Numbered from the stretch's first letter, positions 44,217 through 57,149 are shown. The stretch: DNA of 64,000 nucleotides from Symbiodinium natans (GCA_905221605.1 CAJNDS010002420.1:284920-348919), one strand, 5' to 3'. Notes: a model not told the origin generated them from the sequence alone. Program-made: numbers and translations.

Positions 44217-44478
44217 CAGGGGGTCAGGGTTCAGGGTGTGGGGGTTCCGGCAGCTGGCCTGGTGAAGTCAGCTCGTCGAATGCGTGAGAAGATTAACGAC
44301 AGGTGCGCTAACCACGATAAAAGGGTGTAGGCGTTTCGGGTTTTGGGTTTAGGGGTTTGTTTAGGATTTAGGGCCTTAGGGGTTTGGGGGTTTGGGGGTT
44401 TGGCGGTTTGGGGGTTTGGGGGTTTAGGGGTTTAGGGTTTAGGGTTTAGGGTTTAGGGTGCATGCCTTTATACTGCAC

Positions 44479-44712
44479 CTTAGGGTACTTCCATGGTCCC
44501 AAAGGGAGGCCCTTAGATGGGGTCCCCTTTTATGCCCCTAAGCTATATATCCTACACAACCCAAGGGCCCATACGGACCATATTATGGGACCACATAACC
44601 TAGACACAAGAGTAACCTAGGAATAAACAGGGTGCCCTTTTTTGGTTTAAAGGGGTTTATAAGGCAACCTAAACCCCCGAAAAGGGAATATGGGCCTGCT
44701 CTGGGTCCTGGT
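44479..44712. mobile_element. family E element with family B MITE at its 3' end
   Basis: Family E starts TTAGGGTACTTCCATGGTCC and reaches GGGACCACATAAC at 44599; family B (CTAGACACAAGAGTAACCTA ... TGGGTCCTGG) follows at 44600-44712. The B copy appears inserted at the E terminus. Confidence 0.7.
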
Positions 44713-45429
44713 AACAGACCCCCATAGACTGTACAGGAGTACAAGGGTACTCTAGTCTAGGGGCCTGAATATTTATAATAGGGTTTTGGGGGTTATAAAA
44801 GTATAACTATAAAGGGACCATAAGGGAATGCCATTAGTAATTATTCCGACCCCTATATTACTCCTATGACACACTTTGCCCTGCACAGAGCCAGGATTGA
44901 GCTGGAGCTTCGGGTCGAAGACGTCAGGGGGTGGAGGGGGGGGAGGAGGTGGGATGGGAGCTGAGACACGTCATTAAGGCCCCTTATGAAGGTGATATGA
45001 GAACTGAAGCAGGGTTTTGGGTTTTGGGTTTAGGATTTAGGGTTAAGGGTTTGGGGTGGCTGGTTGCTTCCTCTTTTGGTACGCCCTGCCACAGGGGAAG
45101 CGCTCGAGGGTGTGGCAAGCACGGCCTTGTAATGTCCACTTGGAGGCTCATGGGTACTTAGAAGTAGGGTTATAAGTAGGGTAACTATGGTTCTAGCCTT
45201 CTTTTTAACCTTATAACCCTACTTATAAGCACCGCTGAACCTTCAAGCAGGAACTGCCTTTCGGAGTGGCCCGGCATGTCCGGGTTTTTGGAAACTCCGA
45301 GGTCAGCTCCGCGACGTGCTCCAGTCTCTGGCACAGCTTCTGCACTTTGTTACCCCAAACCCTAAACCCTAAACCTTAAACCCTAAACCTTAAACCCTAA
45401 GCCCTAAACTCTCCTGCGGAAAGAAAGTT

Positions 45430-46061
45430 CTAGGGCAAAAAGCTGGCAGAATCGGAGGATTCGTCTTGGCTGGCTGCCGTGACAGGTGAGAAATTCACCA
45501 AGGGCCAGACCACGCCTACATGTGCTTTGTGCAGGCGGTACATGGTCCACAAAGGAAGCAGGGTGAGCGCGCAAGAGATGCCGAAGCACATGCCGTCATA
45601 AAGCATGTACACGGATAGCAGAACCGCGAACAGCAGAAATTGTAGACTCCAGCCGAACCACCAATAGCCGTTCACAGCACCCATCTTGTCCAATTCCCCC
45701 AGGCAAAACAAGACGTCTTTCGCGTGAAGCTTGTTGATGGCAAGGAGCAGCCGTGAGGATATCAGAAGAGAGATCAGTGAACAAACGAAACCTTAGTTGC
45801 TGAGTTCATAAGCCCCCAAAAAAGTCTGCGCTTTCAGTGCTTTTGGGGGATTATAGCATCCCTTAAAAAGTGTAAAGTGTACTCATTCAGCTACTAAGAG
45901 ACTGCAAAATCCCAGGGCCACGTAGACCGCCCGCACCCAGGACGACTGTGCGAGCTTGGCATCGACGATGGCCAGGCCAGCCACGGTGATTGTGAGCACA
46001 AGGGCCGCCAGGATTCCGACAACCTCTGCATCCTTGACCACGATCTCCTTCTTAATGAACC
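45430..46061 (-). CDS. C-terminal part of an unrecognised four-helix membrane protein
   Basis: Two minus-strand exons: 45906-46061 and 45430-45791, the second ending in TAG at 45430-45432. Exon 1 encodes a helix with VVGILAALVLTITVAGLAIV and the start of a second; exon 2 completes that helix, adds two more (SLQFLLFAVLLSVYMLYDG; MCFGISCALTLLPLWTMYRL) and ends in a hydrophilic tail rich in Ser, Asp and Glu. The exons join in phase 1 by a 114-nt GC-AG intron. That intron is itself an inverted-repeat element (ends CTTAGTAGCTGAATGAGT and its relative). Exon 1 begins directly after a telomere-like array: TTTAG|GG. No family recognised; 5' exons lie above 46.06 kb and were not found. The long composition-normal frame and regular TM spacing make coding likely. 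Confidence 0.75.
45792..45905 (-). mobile_element. intron-forming inverted-repeat element (introner-like)
   Basis: The whole 114-nt intron of the 4-TM gene. Minus-strand ends CTTAGTAGCTGAATGAGT and ATGAACTCAGCAACTAAG are inverted repeats; a second inner pair is CCCCCAAAAG/CTTTTTTGGGGG. GC-AG splice sites lie at or just outside the ends. Confidence 0.75.
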
Positions 46062-46269
46062 CTAAACCCCAAAACCCTTAACCCTAACCCTAAACCCTAA
46101 ACCCTAAACCCTAAACCCTAAACCCTAAACCCTAAACCCTAAACCGATCAACAGCCCCAAGCCTACCAACCCATCGCGTTGTTGCATGAGGGTTTTTAGG
46201 TTGGCCCTTGAGGCCTCTGATAGTTTTTCCTCAACAGTCCTCCGATCTCCATATGCAGCAAGAGAAGCC

Positions 46270-46342
46270 GAAAAAAAACAAAAAAAAAAAAAAAACACAC
46301 ACACACAACAAAAAAAAAAAAAAACACACACACACACACACC
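46270..46342. repeat. A-run and CA microsatellite
   Basis: AAAACAAAA... (CA)n ...AAAAAAA (CA)n, repeated twice. Confidence 0.95.
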
Positions 46343-48404
46343 ACACGATCCTAACTAGGCAGTGGGCTCTGATCCCCAACTCCCTAGAGCCTCTGTTTCA
46401 GAAGGAGTTTGATAGCGAAGCTGGGGCAGGGTCCTGAGGGAACCCGAACCCTAAACCCTAAACCCTCAACCCTGAATCCTAAACCCTAAACCCTAAACCC
46501 TAAACCCTAAACCCTAAACACTATAAACCCTAAACCCTAAACCCTAAACCCTAAACCCTAGACCCCAAAGCTTCGGGACCAGAATTGGACGATTGGTAGT
46601 CCAAAAACAGCTGTTCGGTTCAAGGCTGAAAACACACGAAGGCGGGGCCGGGGGGAAGGGGTTGCGCTTCGTTTCACTGCTGGCTGAAGGACCCTAAACC
46701 CTAAACCCTCAACCTAAACCCTAAACCCTAACCCATCTTATGAACCCGAACCCAAAGCCCGCAAATCCTAAACCCCGAACTCGAAACCTTGTGCGGGTCA
46801 TGCTCGGACCTGCGCATTGTGCGATGTTCATGATAGTCTTCCGGTTTAGGGTTTAGGGTTTAGGGTTTAGGGTTTAATACTCATGTGTCCTTCAGCTTCT
46901 CCTGATCACCTCCATGCGCATGCAAGACCGACGTCCAGTAGTGCGTCGTGGCCATGGCAAGAAGCCGAGCGTCTCGGCACGAGTGCCTAATGTAGGCGCT
47001 TTGATTAGAACAGGGCTTTGGGGGTTATTGTAGTATGACTGTAAAGGGACCCCAATGGGGAATCATGATAGTAATTTTTCCGACCCCTACTATGTTGCGA
47101 CGAAGGACGAAGGCTTTTAGCATTAGAAGTTCTTAGGATTCGGCCCTCAGGTGCTCGGGAAAAGAATGTCGGATTCCCTGAACCCTCAATCCTAAACCCT
47201 AAACCCTAAACCCTAATGGCGGCTGCAACCGGCCAAGCTACGAGTTGCCAGTACCTGAGAAACCTGCGAAGCAAGATCAGCAGAAGCAAGAACCTGGGGG
47301 TAGTTCCATGGTCCCTTAATATAGGACCTTAAACGGGGCCCCCTATATTTACCCTATACAGCCCCTGATATTATTTTAAAAAGAGCTGTGCCCCCCAATC
47401 TAAAAACCCAATCACAAGGTCTCTGCAGCTCGCCGTTTCGAAATCTAAGGTTTAGGGTTTGGGGCTTAGCTTTTAGGGTTGAGGGAAACTGCAGAGCTAC
47501 ATCTCAACCATGGCACCAGCTAAATGAAACTTAATGGGATTGCCCGAATTCGTGTACTCTAAAAAAGAAACCCCCAGCCCTAAGCCCTAACTCTAAACCA
47601 ACACTATCCCCATGCGAATCCGATTTTAAATATCTAGATAACAAGATACCCCATTTCTTGGGAGATACCTAAATTAAGCCTCTCAACGCCTGCCATAAGA
47701 TGCGCTTGGCAGTTGAGCGGGCGTTCTGCACTTCAAACATGAATCTCCTCACGGGTATCTTAAGAAAGGAATCTGCCCATCAACGGCCACCCAAGAAAGA
47801 GGGCCCTGAGGTTTACTATGCTCCCCTCAGAACCTTAATAATTCTAGAACCTTACAAACAACACATTGTTCTTCTCTTTTTAATATTTCCTTGGGATTGT
47901 ACACATACTGACGAAAACAAATTCAAATAACCAGGGGGGGCTGTAGTTCAACAGCAACCCTCAGCTGAGTAGCAGGCGTCATCCAGTACTCAGCTCGGCG
48001 CAGTGGCGTTCTGAGGGGTTTCAGCTGCTTCAGAAGCTTTGGGGGCCCGTAACCATATGATAATAAGCCCTAAACCCTAAACCCTAAACCCTAAACCCTA
48101 AACCCTAAACTACCTTTATGCAGAAATCCAGAACCTTTTGGGCAAAAGGGTACCACTGGGCACCACGGGGCTTAAGCGATCCCAGAAATTGTCCTAAGTC
48201 CTCAACCCCTTGAGAGGCTTAGGGTTTAGGGTCCCCCATGTTCCCCGAGTTGCTCGGAAGATATCAAACTAACAATACCAAGATGTAAGATTCATCATAA
48301 CGCTAAACAATAATTAACAACAACAACGATAGCAATGGCAGTAGCAAGAGCAAGAACGAAAATGCACAGTAGAGGAAATGTAGAGCAAGCGCACAAAGAA
48401 TCAC

Positions 48405-48586
48405 AGCAGCTTGGGATGAATTCTATAAGCGCCTTCCTGAGTGTCCGATTGTTCAAGGCCGAATCCAAACCACAGGTCAAAGTTCGGGATTTCGAGCCTG
48501 AAGGGTTTTGAGTTTTCATAGGCCTTACAGCCCCAAGCCCTGAGGGCAAAAGGCACCGAATGCTCGCAGAAGGGACCCGGCACGAA
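48405..48586 (-). CDS. unrecognised single long exon
   Basis: One 182-nt frame without stops. It includes PGPFCEHSVPFALRAWGCKA and FRLEIPNFDLWFGFGLEQSD: aromatic residues, Trp, Cys and charged residues in protein-like proportion. GT donor follows (CT|GTGATT). The acceptor GAG|T is not the usual AG|G. A second overlapping frame (48295-48678) is also open but ends in a low-complexity hydrophobic tail. Family unknown. Confidence 0.45.
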
Positions 48587-49353
48587 CTCGTTTCATCGAG
48601 ATCAGTCCAGCTTGAGGCGTTAGTCGCCACAGTCGCATTGAGACGGATGATCAAAACTATTTGAGATATATTGTGCAAACCCTGGGTCGCGCAAGATCTC
48701 GGATTCTGTGCCTTTACACCCTGCCCATAGAGTGCAATCTACCCCAAGAGCCTCTATGGCCCCTGAATCCCCCCCCAGAAAAAAATCTGTGCCCTAAGTC
48801 ACAAAAGCCATACATCCTAAACCCCCCCAAATAAAAACTAAACCCTAAACCCTAAACCCTAAACCCTAAACCCCCCAAAAAAAGAACTCCGTGAACGCCG
48901 AACTGTCGAGCCAGCGACCCTGGGATCCAGAGCGACCTACTCCGAACTTTCGGGGCACCTTCTCCCCATGCGTTCCCGGGGTGCCGAACGCCCGAAAGCC
49001 CCCCCTAAACTCTATAAAGGGTAGGGGTTTAGGGTTTATAGGGTTTAGGGTTTAGGGTTTAGGGTTTAGGGTTTAGGGTTTAGGGTTTGGGGTTGAGGGT
49101 TGAGGGTTGAGGGTTTAAGGCACAGACTGCAAGGACGTTGTGCTGGCAGCTTGTGCCGAATTAAGGGGCCAAGAGGGACCATAAACTCTAAACCTATAAA
49201 CCCTAAACCCTATAAACCCTAAACCCTAAACCCTAAACCCTAAACCCTAAACCCTAAACCCTAAACCCTAAACCCTAAGCCCTAAGCCCTAAGCCCTAAG
49301 CCCTAAGCCCTAAACCCTAAACCCTAAACCCTAAACCCAAACCAAATAAACCC

Positions 49354-49466
49354 CAGGAAACATCGGGCTGACACCGGCTGGGACGCGTGCCGGAAAAAGA
49401 ACATCAACTTCATCGACGCTGTCGATGTGCGCCGCATCCCGGCGATAACACAAAATGCAACCCAAC
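49354..49466 (+). CDS. candidate plus-strand exon
   Basis: Plus frame KHRADTGWDACRKKNINFID then AVDVRRIPAITQN. Acceptor ACCCCAG|G and donor G|GTTTAGGG (array). Protein-like and with the usual AG|G acceptor. It would be one of the few plus-strand exons. Unknown function. Confidence 0.38.
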
Positions 49467-49981
49467 ACCTTGCTTTGGGTTTAGGGTTTAGGGTTTGGGG
49501 TTTAGGGTTTAGGGTTTAGGGTTTAGGGTTTAGGGTTTAGGGTTTAGGGTTTAGGATGCGCAATAGCAAAATGGGAACGAAGGGCCGTTACAACTGCCAG
49601 CTGTATACTGAGCCCAAGCCATGGTGGAGTCTAACTTCTTCCGAGAAAGGTTCCGAACCCTAAACCCTAAACCCTAAACCCTAAACCCTAAACCCTAAAC
49701 CCTAAACCGTAAACCCTAAACCCTAAACCCTAAACCCTAAACCCTAAACCTTCCAGTCCTGAGTCCTCGGAAGCTTGACACTCCCATCATGGCAGCCGCT
49801 GAGATTTCCAAATAAGAAGTCAAAGTTACGGCGTTCTTTCCCCACACAAGAATGTATGGGATGGAAATTGGGTGGCCTTTAGGGTTTAGGCTTTAGGCTT
49901 TAGGCTTTAGGCTTTAGGGTTTAGGGTTTAGGGTTTAGGGTTTAGGGTTGTACCTTGTGGGGTTCCCCCCCTATAACTGGC

Positions 49982-50146
49982 CTAAAAGTTCACTGAGCTC
50001 GGCTCTGGGAAGGGCCCAGTCCAGGTCACTGCTGCGGCCCTCGCGCTGTGAGGTGAGGAGGGAGGGGGAAGACCCTCTGCCGCTGCACCAGCAAGCGCAT
50101 GTAGTCGTCCATGTCACTGTCCTCCGCCGCCTCAATTTGGAGGTCT
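49982..50146 (-). CDS. unrecognised acidic protein fragment with a 43-nt intron (two exons)
   Basis: Exons 50089-50146 (DLQIEAAEDSDMDDYMRLL) and 49982-50045 (REGRSSDLDWALPRAELSEL). They join in phase 0 over a GT-AG gap of 43 nt (50046-50088) with a strong pyrimidine tract (CCCCCTCCCTCCTCACCTC). Joined product is acidic and amphipathic. Acceptors are AG|A and AG|C, unlike the AG|G of the recognised genes, so confidence is limited. No family recognised. A GA/CT microsatellite lies just upstream (50160-50330). Confidence 0.45.
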
Positions 50147-50159
50147 CTGGGGGCTGATA

Positions 50160-50330
50160 ACGCTCTCTCCATCTCCTTGTCTCTCTCGCTCTTTCTCTCT
50201 CTCTCTCCCTCTCCCTCTCGCGCTCTCGCTCACTCTCTCTCACTCTCTGTCTTGATTGTCTTCTCTGTCTGTCTCTCTCTCTCTCTCTCTCGCTCTCACT
50301 CTCCCTCTCCCTCTCCTTCTCTTTATGTTC
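50160..50330. repeat. CT microsatellite
   Basis: CTCTCT/CTCCCT runs with CG interruptions. A GA tract is at 1096-1147. Confidence 0.95.
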
Positions 50331-50730
50331 CGAAGTTCTCAGCCGCTTCTGAATTCCCCAATACCCTTGACGCTGTCGTCACAAAAAAAGGACTTACGCA
50401 TCAAGCCGTCTCCTGCATATGCGAGCCCACCCCCCACACCCCTATGATGCCCCGCAGCAAAGAGCTAACTCGCTTCGGAAGTCCGCAAGTGTTGGTGAAA
50501 CTTAGGGTTTAGGGTTTAGGGTTTGGGGTTTGGGGTCTAGGGTTTAGGCTTCAGGGTGTCAGCCCCAAAAGCCCTTCTCACTTTGTGTCTTTTTCCCATA
50601 AACCCTGGCGACTCAAGCCCAGTTCTCAGAGTGGATCCCTGAAATGATGAGGTCAAATTCACAGATGGAGTAGGGTTTAGGGTTTAGGGTTTAGGGTTTA
50701 GGGTTTAGGGTTTAGGGTTTAGGGTTTAGG

Positions 50731-50761
<31 letters not shown>

Positions 50762-50879
50762 CAGGGTTCAGGGTTGAGGGTTGAGGGTTTAGGGTTTAGG
50801 CTCTGGGCTTCGTTAGGTGCATCGTGGGTGTTGGGGAAGATCAGGTTTGGGGTTTAGGGGTTACGGTCTGGCTCACGTG

Positions 50880-51172
50880 CTGGTCACGGCACATCCGTGT
50901 CTTGTGTCCTGGAACATCGAGTCGGGGAAGCTGGGCAGCTGCTCGCGCGCACGTGGTTGTCGGCCGGTGCATCCTTGAAGTCGATGAAGGTGAATCGGTA
51001 CCGGATCACCCTCTGAGCCCTCGGCCCCTGAGCCCGAATACCGCAACCCTCAACCCTGCTGGACTAGGGCTCTCGTGTCTCGACCGTCGCTATGTATATA
51101 CTTGCTCTCGCAGTCATGTTTCGCCAAGGTGCGTAACCCCAGCCATGGTGTGCCCAGAAAGCCCTCCTCTCG
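50880..51172 (-). CDS. unrecognised exon pair, possible 2-nt frame break
   Basis: Exon 51047-51172 reads EGFLGTPWLGLRTLAKHDCE then SKYIHSDGRDTRALVQQ, bounded by AG|G and G|GTTGAG. Just downstream, about 50900-51020, a frame reads RVIRYRFTFIDFKDAPADNH and then, after GTGCGCGCGAG, a different frame reads EQLPSFPDSMFQDTRHGCAV. The two halves would be continuous with one GC dinucleotide fewer. Either a tiny unseen splice, a sequencing error in the CG run, or a broken gene. No family assigned. Confidence 0.4.
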
Positions 51173-51604
51173 TGAGCAGAGCCTGAAGTCACACAATCGT
51201 GTCTTCCCCTCGGGCCGAAATCTGCCAGCACTGGGCTGATATGTAGGGGCTGATTAAAGTAGGGTTTAGAGGTTGGGGGAATTTAGGGTTCTAGGGGCCT
51301 ACTTAAGTAGAATTTGGGTATTGTCCTAGCATATGAGAGCTTCTCAGGGGAGAGCACTGGGTAATTGCCTAGGCTCCTGTGTGGGGTCGAAGACTTCCTT
51401 GCTCAAAATTGAACTAGTCAGAGTCAGGATCTTTTCTTGAGCGTGGCTGGCGTGGCGCGTAAGGTTCGTAGCCCTAAACCCTAAACCCTGTAAGCTACAA
51501 ACTGTAAACGTTAATTAAGGAATCATATACGCTAAATCATACTAAGGGTCCTTACATTGTTTAAGGAGTATTCCTTATTCAAGGGTACTGGGCTCACTGG
51601 GAGG

Positions 51605-51710
51605 TTGGTTCCCCCTTTATACTAAAGTTTTAAACGTCCTTAATAGGGTTTGTCATCGGGAAGACTATAATCGTTGCTAAGGACTGTTCGTAGGAGGGGG
51701 TACATCCCAA
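51605..51710. mobile_element. family A MITE, diverged
   Basis: TTGGTTCCCCCTTTATACTA...GGGGGTACATCCCAA. No clear TSD. It lies between two family M elements. Confidence 0.75.
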
Positions 51711-51742
51711 GGTTTATGTCAAATACGTTGCCGCGAGGTTCT

Positions 51743-51851
51743 CCCAGAGACTCCCAAACCCCTTAATTAAGGAATATACCTTAAATCATACTAGGGTTCT
51801 TATTATAGTTTAAGGGATATTCCTTAACTCAGGGGTTTTGGAGTCTCTGGG
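51743..51851. mobile_element. family M MITE
   Basis: CCCAGAGACTCCCAAACCCC...TTTTGGAGTCTCTGGG. Sister copy at 51505-51600 without the outer arms. Confidence 0.85.
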
Positions 51852-52195
51852 CTAAGGAAGGTGTTGCAAGTGTAGCACGTCGCCTGAGGCCTGCTGGGAA
51901 CATAGAAGGAGAAGCGACGAGCCCGCAACAACGACGCGAGACTCGGCTGAACAAACCCTGAACCCCAAACCCTAAACCCTAAACCCTAAACCCTGAACCC
52001 TAAACCCTAAACCCTAAACCCTGGGCCCTCAACTCCACGAACGCTGCTCTGCAACCAGGCCTGAGAACCGCGACCTTGCGAATCGCTTGGCATTCAGGGT
52101 TTAGGGTTTAGGGTTTAGGGTTTAGGGTGTGGCTTTAGGGTCTAATTAGGGTTTAGTTTAGGGTTTAGGCTTTACAGGGTTGACAGGGTGTAGGG

Positions 52196-52302
52196 TTGGG
52201 ATGTTCCTCTTAGACGAACAGTACTCAGAGGGATTGTCTATACCCCCCCCCCGCTATGATGATCCCTATCAAGCACTGTTAGTAAAAGGAAAGACTCCCA
52301 AG
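52196..52302. mobile_element. family A MITE, diverged, in telomere-like DNA
   Basis: TTGGGATGTTCCTCTTAGAC...AAAGACTCCCAA; flanks GTGTAGGG and GTTTAGGG (7 of 8 equal). Confidence 0.7.
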
Positions 52303-53178
52303 TTTAGGGATTTCGGGGTTCAGGTTTTGCACCCTAACCCCAAACCCCAAACCCTAAACCCTGCTTATAAATTTACAGGGTTCAGGGTATCGGGTTTGTA
52401 TTGCAGGGCTCGTGTTCGGGTGGCCAAAGGAATGGAGAGAAGTGGCTGGACGTGGAGGGCAGTGGAAGGACTCCCCAAATTGAACCGAAAACCCTGGACC
52501 CTAAGCACAAAAAACTGCGCCCTAAACTCTTCGTATATGCTTGGACTTTTTATGTTGCATGATTCTGTCTGGGGGGGGGGCTTCTTAAGCAAATCGCAGT
52601 AAAACCCCCTTTTTTTTAGACAAACTTTAACCCCCCTCCTCCCAAATCCTCCCAAATCCAAGATGAAACCTTTTTCCCTCATGTTCAAGCGAGCGCATCA
52701 CAAAACTAAATCCACCCCCCGACCCCTCCCGGGATTGGGGGAAGAAACGCTAATCCCAAATATCTTAACGCGGGGGTATTGGGGGTTTGGGGGGGGGGAG
52801 TTTGGGGGGGTTCGGAGGGGGATTTGGGTTTGGAGGGGTTTGTTTGTTTTTTTTCGTCATTTTTATTTTTATTTTTTTTGGGGGGGGGGGGGGGGGTGAG
52901 CCTTTATGCAATAAACTCCCGGAGCTGCGGATTCCCCTACCCAAAAAGACCGCCAAATGGACCGCAATTTGAAGACCTCCCCCACCATTTAGGGTTTAGG
53001 GGTTAGGGTTTAGGGTTTAGGGTTTAGGGTTTTAAGCTCTAAACTCCACAATTGAAACTGCTGAAGCTGTCTCCCCGGACCTTGGAATGAGGGTGCAGGG
53101 GCTCAACCTCGTGTCGACACGTCCCTGCAGATCCTAAACCCCAAACCCCAAATCCTAAACCCAAACACAATCCCAGAC

Positions 53179-54049
<871 letters not shown>

Positions 54050-54658
54050 CTGAGAACGTCGGGCTTCCCGCAGCTATGCTTGCATTCTGCAAGATCCATG
54101 GAGGTTTTTTTCTTCTTTGTGACATGTCGCGCAGCCCTGCAAGAGTCCGAGCCCAACGCCTTCTTTGTCTTTGCCTCAACCCACCCTAGAACAACATTTC
54201 TGCGGGCAACAACACTGTCTGCACCCGTTGCAGAATGCGACTCTGCAGGGACCGACGCATCGGGGAAAACAAATTGTGAACCGTTTTCTGCAATCCTGTG
54301 AGTACATAAGTGATAAGTATTCTGTGGTGCATCGACTTGAGCTGACCAGGAAACACCAACATGAATGAGAGACATGCTATGTTTCGCCTCGTACTGGCAG
54401 GGTCTGGGCCTATGGGTTTTATATGCCTTCTGCTGATTCAGAACCGGACTCAGGTCTGGACTTTCTGTATGGTGGCCCATTTGTTCCTACCTGTATTTCC
54501 CCTTGAAGGGATTAGATAGAAGATAAAGTTCCCTAACTCCCCAGTGAGATCAAGTAAGTTTCGGAGTTTGGAGAACACTCTTCTGGTTCTCGGGTCCTCG
54601 TTGGGAGAGAGGAGGGGTTAGGCCATGTTGTACGACTTTTGGGGGCTGTGGGTTGTAT

Positions 54659-54858
54659 ACCCCTAAACCCTAAAACCGAAAAACCCAAACCCCAAAACCC
54701 TAAAACCCTAAAAAACCCTAAAACCTAAAACCCTAAAACCCTAAACCCTAAAAACCCTAAACCCTAAAAACCCTAAAACCCCAAAACCCTAAAACCCTAA
54801 ACCCTAAAACCCTACAACCACCCTACAAGCCCTAAAACCGCTAAAGCCCTAAACCCAC
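54659..54858 (-). repeat. CCCTAAAA 8-mer degenerate array
   Basis: Degenerate CCCTAAAA/CCCTAAAAA units. A similar stretch is at 32575-32700. Confidence 0.9.
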
Positions 54859-54974
54859 AGCATGGCCCTCCGGGGAAGTTGGCGGCGTATAAAGAAACAG
54901 CTGCAAGTACGTGAGGATGCAAGTGCACACAGGGGCACGCATCGACAACTCCCTTCTGATGTCGGAGGACCTGG

Positions 54975-55170
54975 CTTAGTAGGGAATGAGAAATGAGTAT
55001 AATCCTGTACTAGGCTGCCCAGTAACCTAGGCTTAAAAAGGGTGCCCTTTTTTGCTTAAAGGGGTTTATAAACGGAACCTAAACCCCTCAAAAGGGAATA
55101 AGGGTACTACTGGGCATCCTAGTTTAAAGGGTACATATTTAGGGCCCTAACTCCCTCATTCCCTACTAAG
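54975..55170. mobile_element. family D MITE with a nested element
   Basis: CTTAGTAGGGAATGAG...CTCATTCCCTACTAAG. Inside, 55009-55124 carries its own ends (TAGGCTGCCCAGTAACC ... TACTGGGCATCCTA) and a B/C-type core. Nested insertion. Confidence 0.85.
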
Positions 55171-55179
55171 AGCCGGGGG

Positions 55180-56500
55180 GGGGGGGGGGGGAGGAAGACA
55201 GTTTCTCGTTCAGGAACTCGAGCCAAGCTACTAGAATAGGAGCAACATAGAATCTTGTGTACTATCACAACACCAGAACTTCAGTGGGGTCCACATGCAC
55301 AGCTTACGACCCAGCATTGCTGAACTAATCTCTTGGCACTCCTGTCGTGCACCCGATGCTCATGATTCAGTACAAGTCGTCCTTGTACTTCGCTTCGAGC
55401 TTCGAGTGATCCACCTGAAACCAGCAGAGTTCTGTAGCGTATTGGGGCCCCTTTCGAGGGTTTTGGAACGTTGTTGTGGGGAGGTGGGTCTCACACTCAT
55501 TCGCCTTCCCCCAGTTGACCCTGAACCCTTAACCCTAAACCCTATTGGCCCTATTCCTAAACATAAGCCCTGAACCCTAACCCCTAAACAATCAAGAAGC
55601 CGCATCTGCTATGCCAGGGCGGTGCTTGTTCGTGACATACGACTCGGGTTACCGTAAGGTGATTCTAGGGCTAGCTTAGGGTTAGGGTAGGGTTGTTACA
55701 GAGTTTTTATGGGGATGTTACAGGGTTACTAGGGTGATTAGTGACTCAGCCACAATTGTCTACCCTCAGGTTGAGGGAGTTTGGGGATGAGATCAACTCG
55801 CAAATTTGGATTGTAGGGGTTGTAACCCTCCACCCCAAACCCTTAACCCTATAACAGTATAGCTTTGGTATGGTGCGGTTCGGCTTTAGGGTGTTGGGGG
55901 CTGCAGCATGCGGGTTTTTTCGGATAAGTATGCTCATGCATGGGAACTGGTTTAGAACCCTTAAACCCTAAACCCTAAACCCCAAACCCTAAACCCTAAA
56001 CCCTAAACCCTAAACCGCAGGGTGGCTTCTTGTGGGAACCCCAGAACCCACAGTCTGGCATGAAACGGGCTTCGGTGTAAAACAAGCTGGGCCCGAACTT
56101 AACCCCTCCATATGGGTGGCTGCAAAAGTATGATCCCATTTGGGGTGCCTTAAATATTAGGTGCCGTATTCTAATAGGGATCCAAAAAGGGACCAGAATT
56201 TTGCCAACCCTCCATCTGGGGGTTTACTAAATAAGGGACCACTGATGTGGGTCTAGGGTCTAGGGTTTAGGGCTTAGGGTTTAGGAAAGATAGACCCCCA
56301 AACAGGATTCCCTTATAATGAGGAAAATGAGCTAGCCTTATTTCCGGAAACCCCCGCAAAGGATACAAAAAGCCTGAACCTAAAGGGTTGGGCCGCAGAG
56401 CCTCGAAGCTTTCCGTGAGGCCTGGTGGAGATTTCGGGAAATCCGGCTTGCAAAAGGGCTTATAGCGGTTTAGGGTTTAGGGTTTAGGGTTTAGGGTTTA
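55180..56500. other. gene-poor stretch with weak frames and MITE relics
   Basis: G-run at 55177-55192, scattered short arrays, partial family F-like strings at 56280-56350. No recognised exon. Confidence 0.4.
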
Positions 56501-56974
56501 GGGTTTAGGGTTCGGGGTTTAGGGAAGTAGAATGGGCATTTCGGGCTAGCTTGTATGATACTTGCACTGGGATGGTTTTTTGGGGTTTTGGGACTCTGGG
56601 GCTTTAGAGACTTTGGCAGCATGTCCCACAAAAGCTCTAAACACCTCAACCCCACGACCTCCCCTCTCCAAATCCCCCCAGGGAGTGAAAGCCCTCCACA
56701 CTTCATTGGAAGCCGTTGGCCTTAACTTGGTTTAGGGTTTAGGGTTTAGGGTTTAGGGTTTAGGGTTTAGGGTTTAGGGTTTAGGGTTTAGGGTTTAGGG
56801 TTTAGGGTTTAGGGTTAGATCCTACCCACCAGTGCACCTATTCAGGTACACGTGTGCCCTTTCGAGGGAGTGATTGTGAGCAGCCCTCTATAAGTGACTA
56901 ATCGCGCCCTCTAAACCCTGGTGGCGCGCAGTGGGTCCTAAAGAGGATTCGAAGGTTTTGCAGGTCTGTTGGCT

Positions 56975-57149
56975 TAGCTACTATTTGCTGAAGATCCCGC
57001 AAAAACAAAAAACACTAATCCTTATCTTGCCATTATAAGGTTGCATCTTATTTTACTTATCATGTTTTGGGGGGGACCCTAAACCCTAAACCCTAGACCC
57101 TAAACCCTAGAACCTAAACCCTAAACCCGGGATTCTTAAGCAAATAGCT
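56975..57149. mobile_element. family G MITE holding a CCCTAAA array
   Basis: AGCTACTATTTGCTGAAGAT...GATTCTTAAGCAAATAGCT, with CCCTAAA/CCCTAGA units at 57078-57128. Confidence 0.85.
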
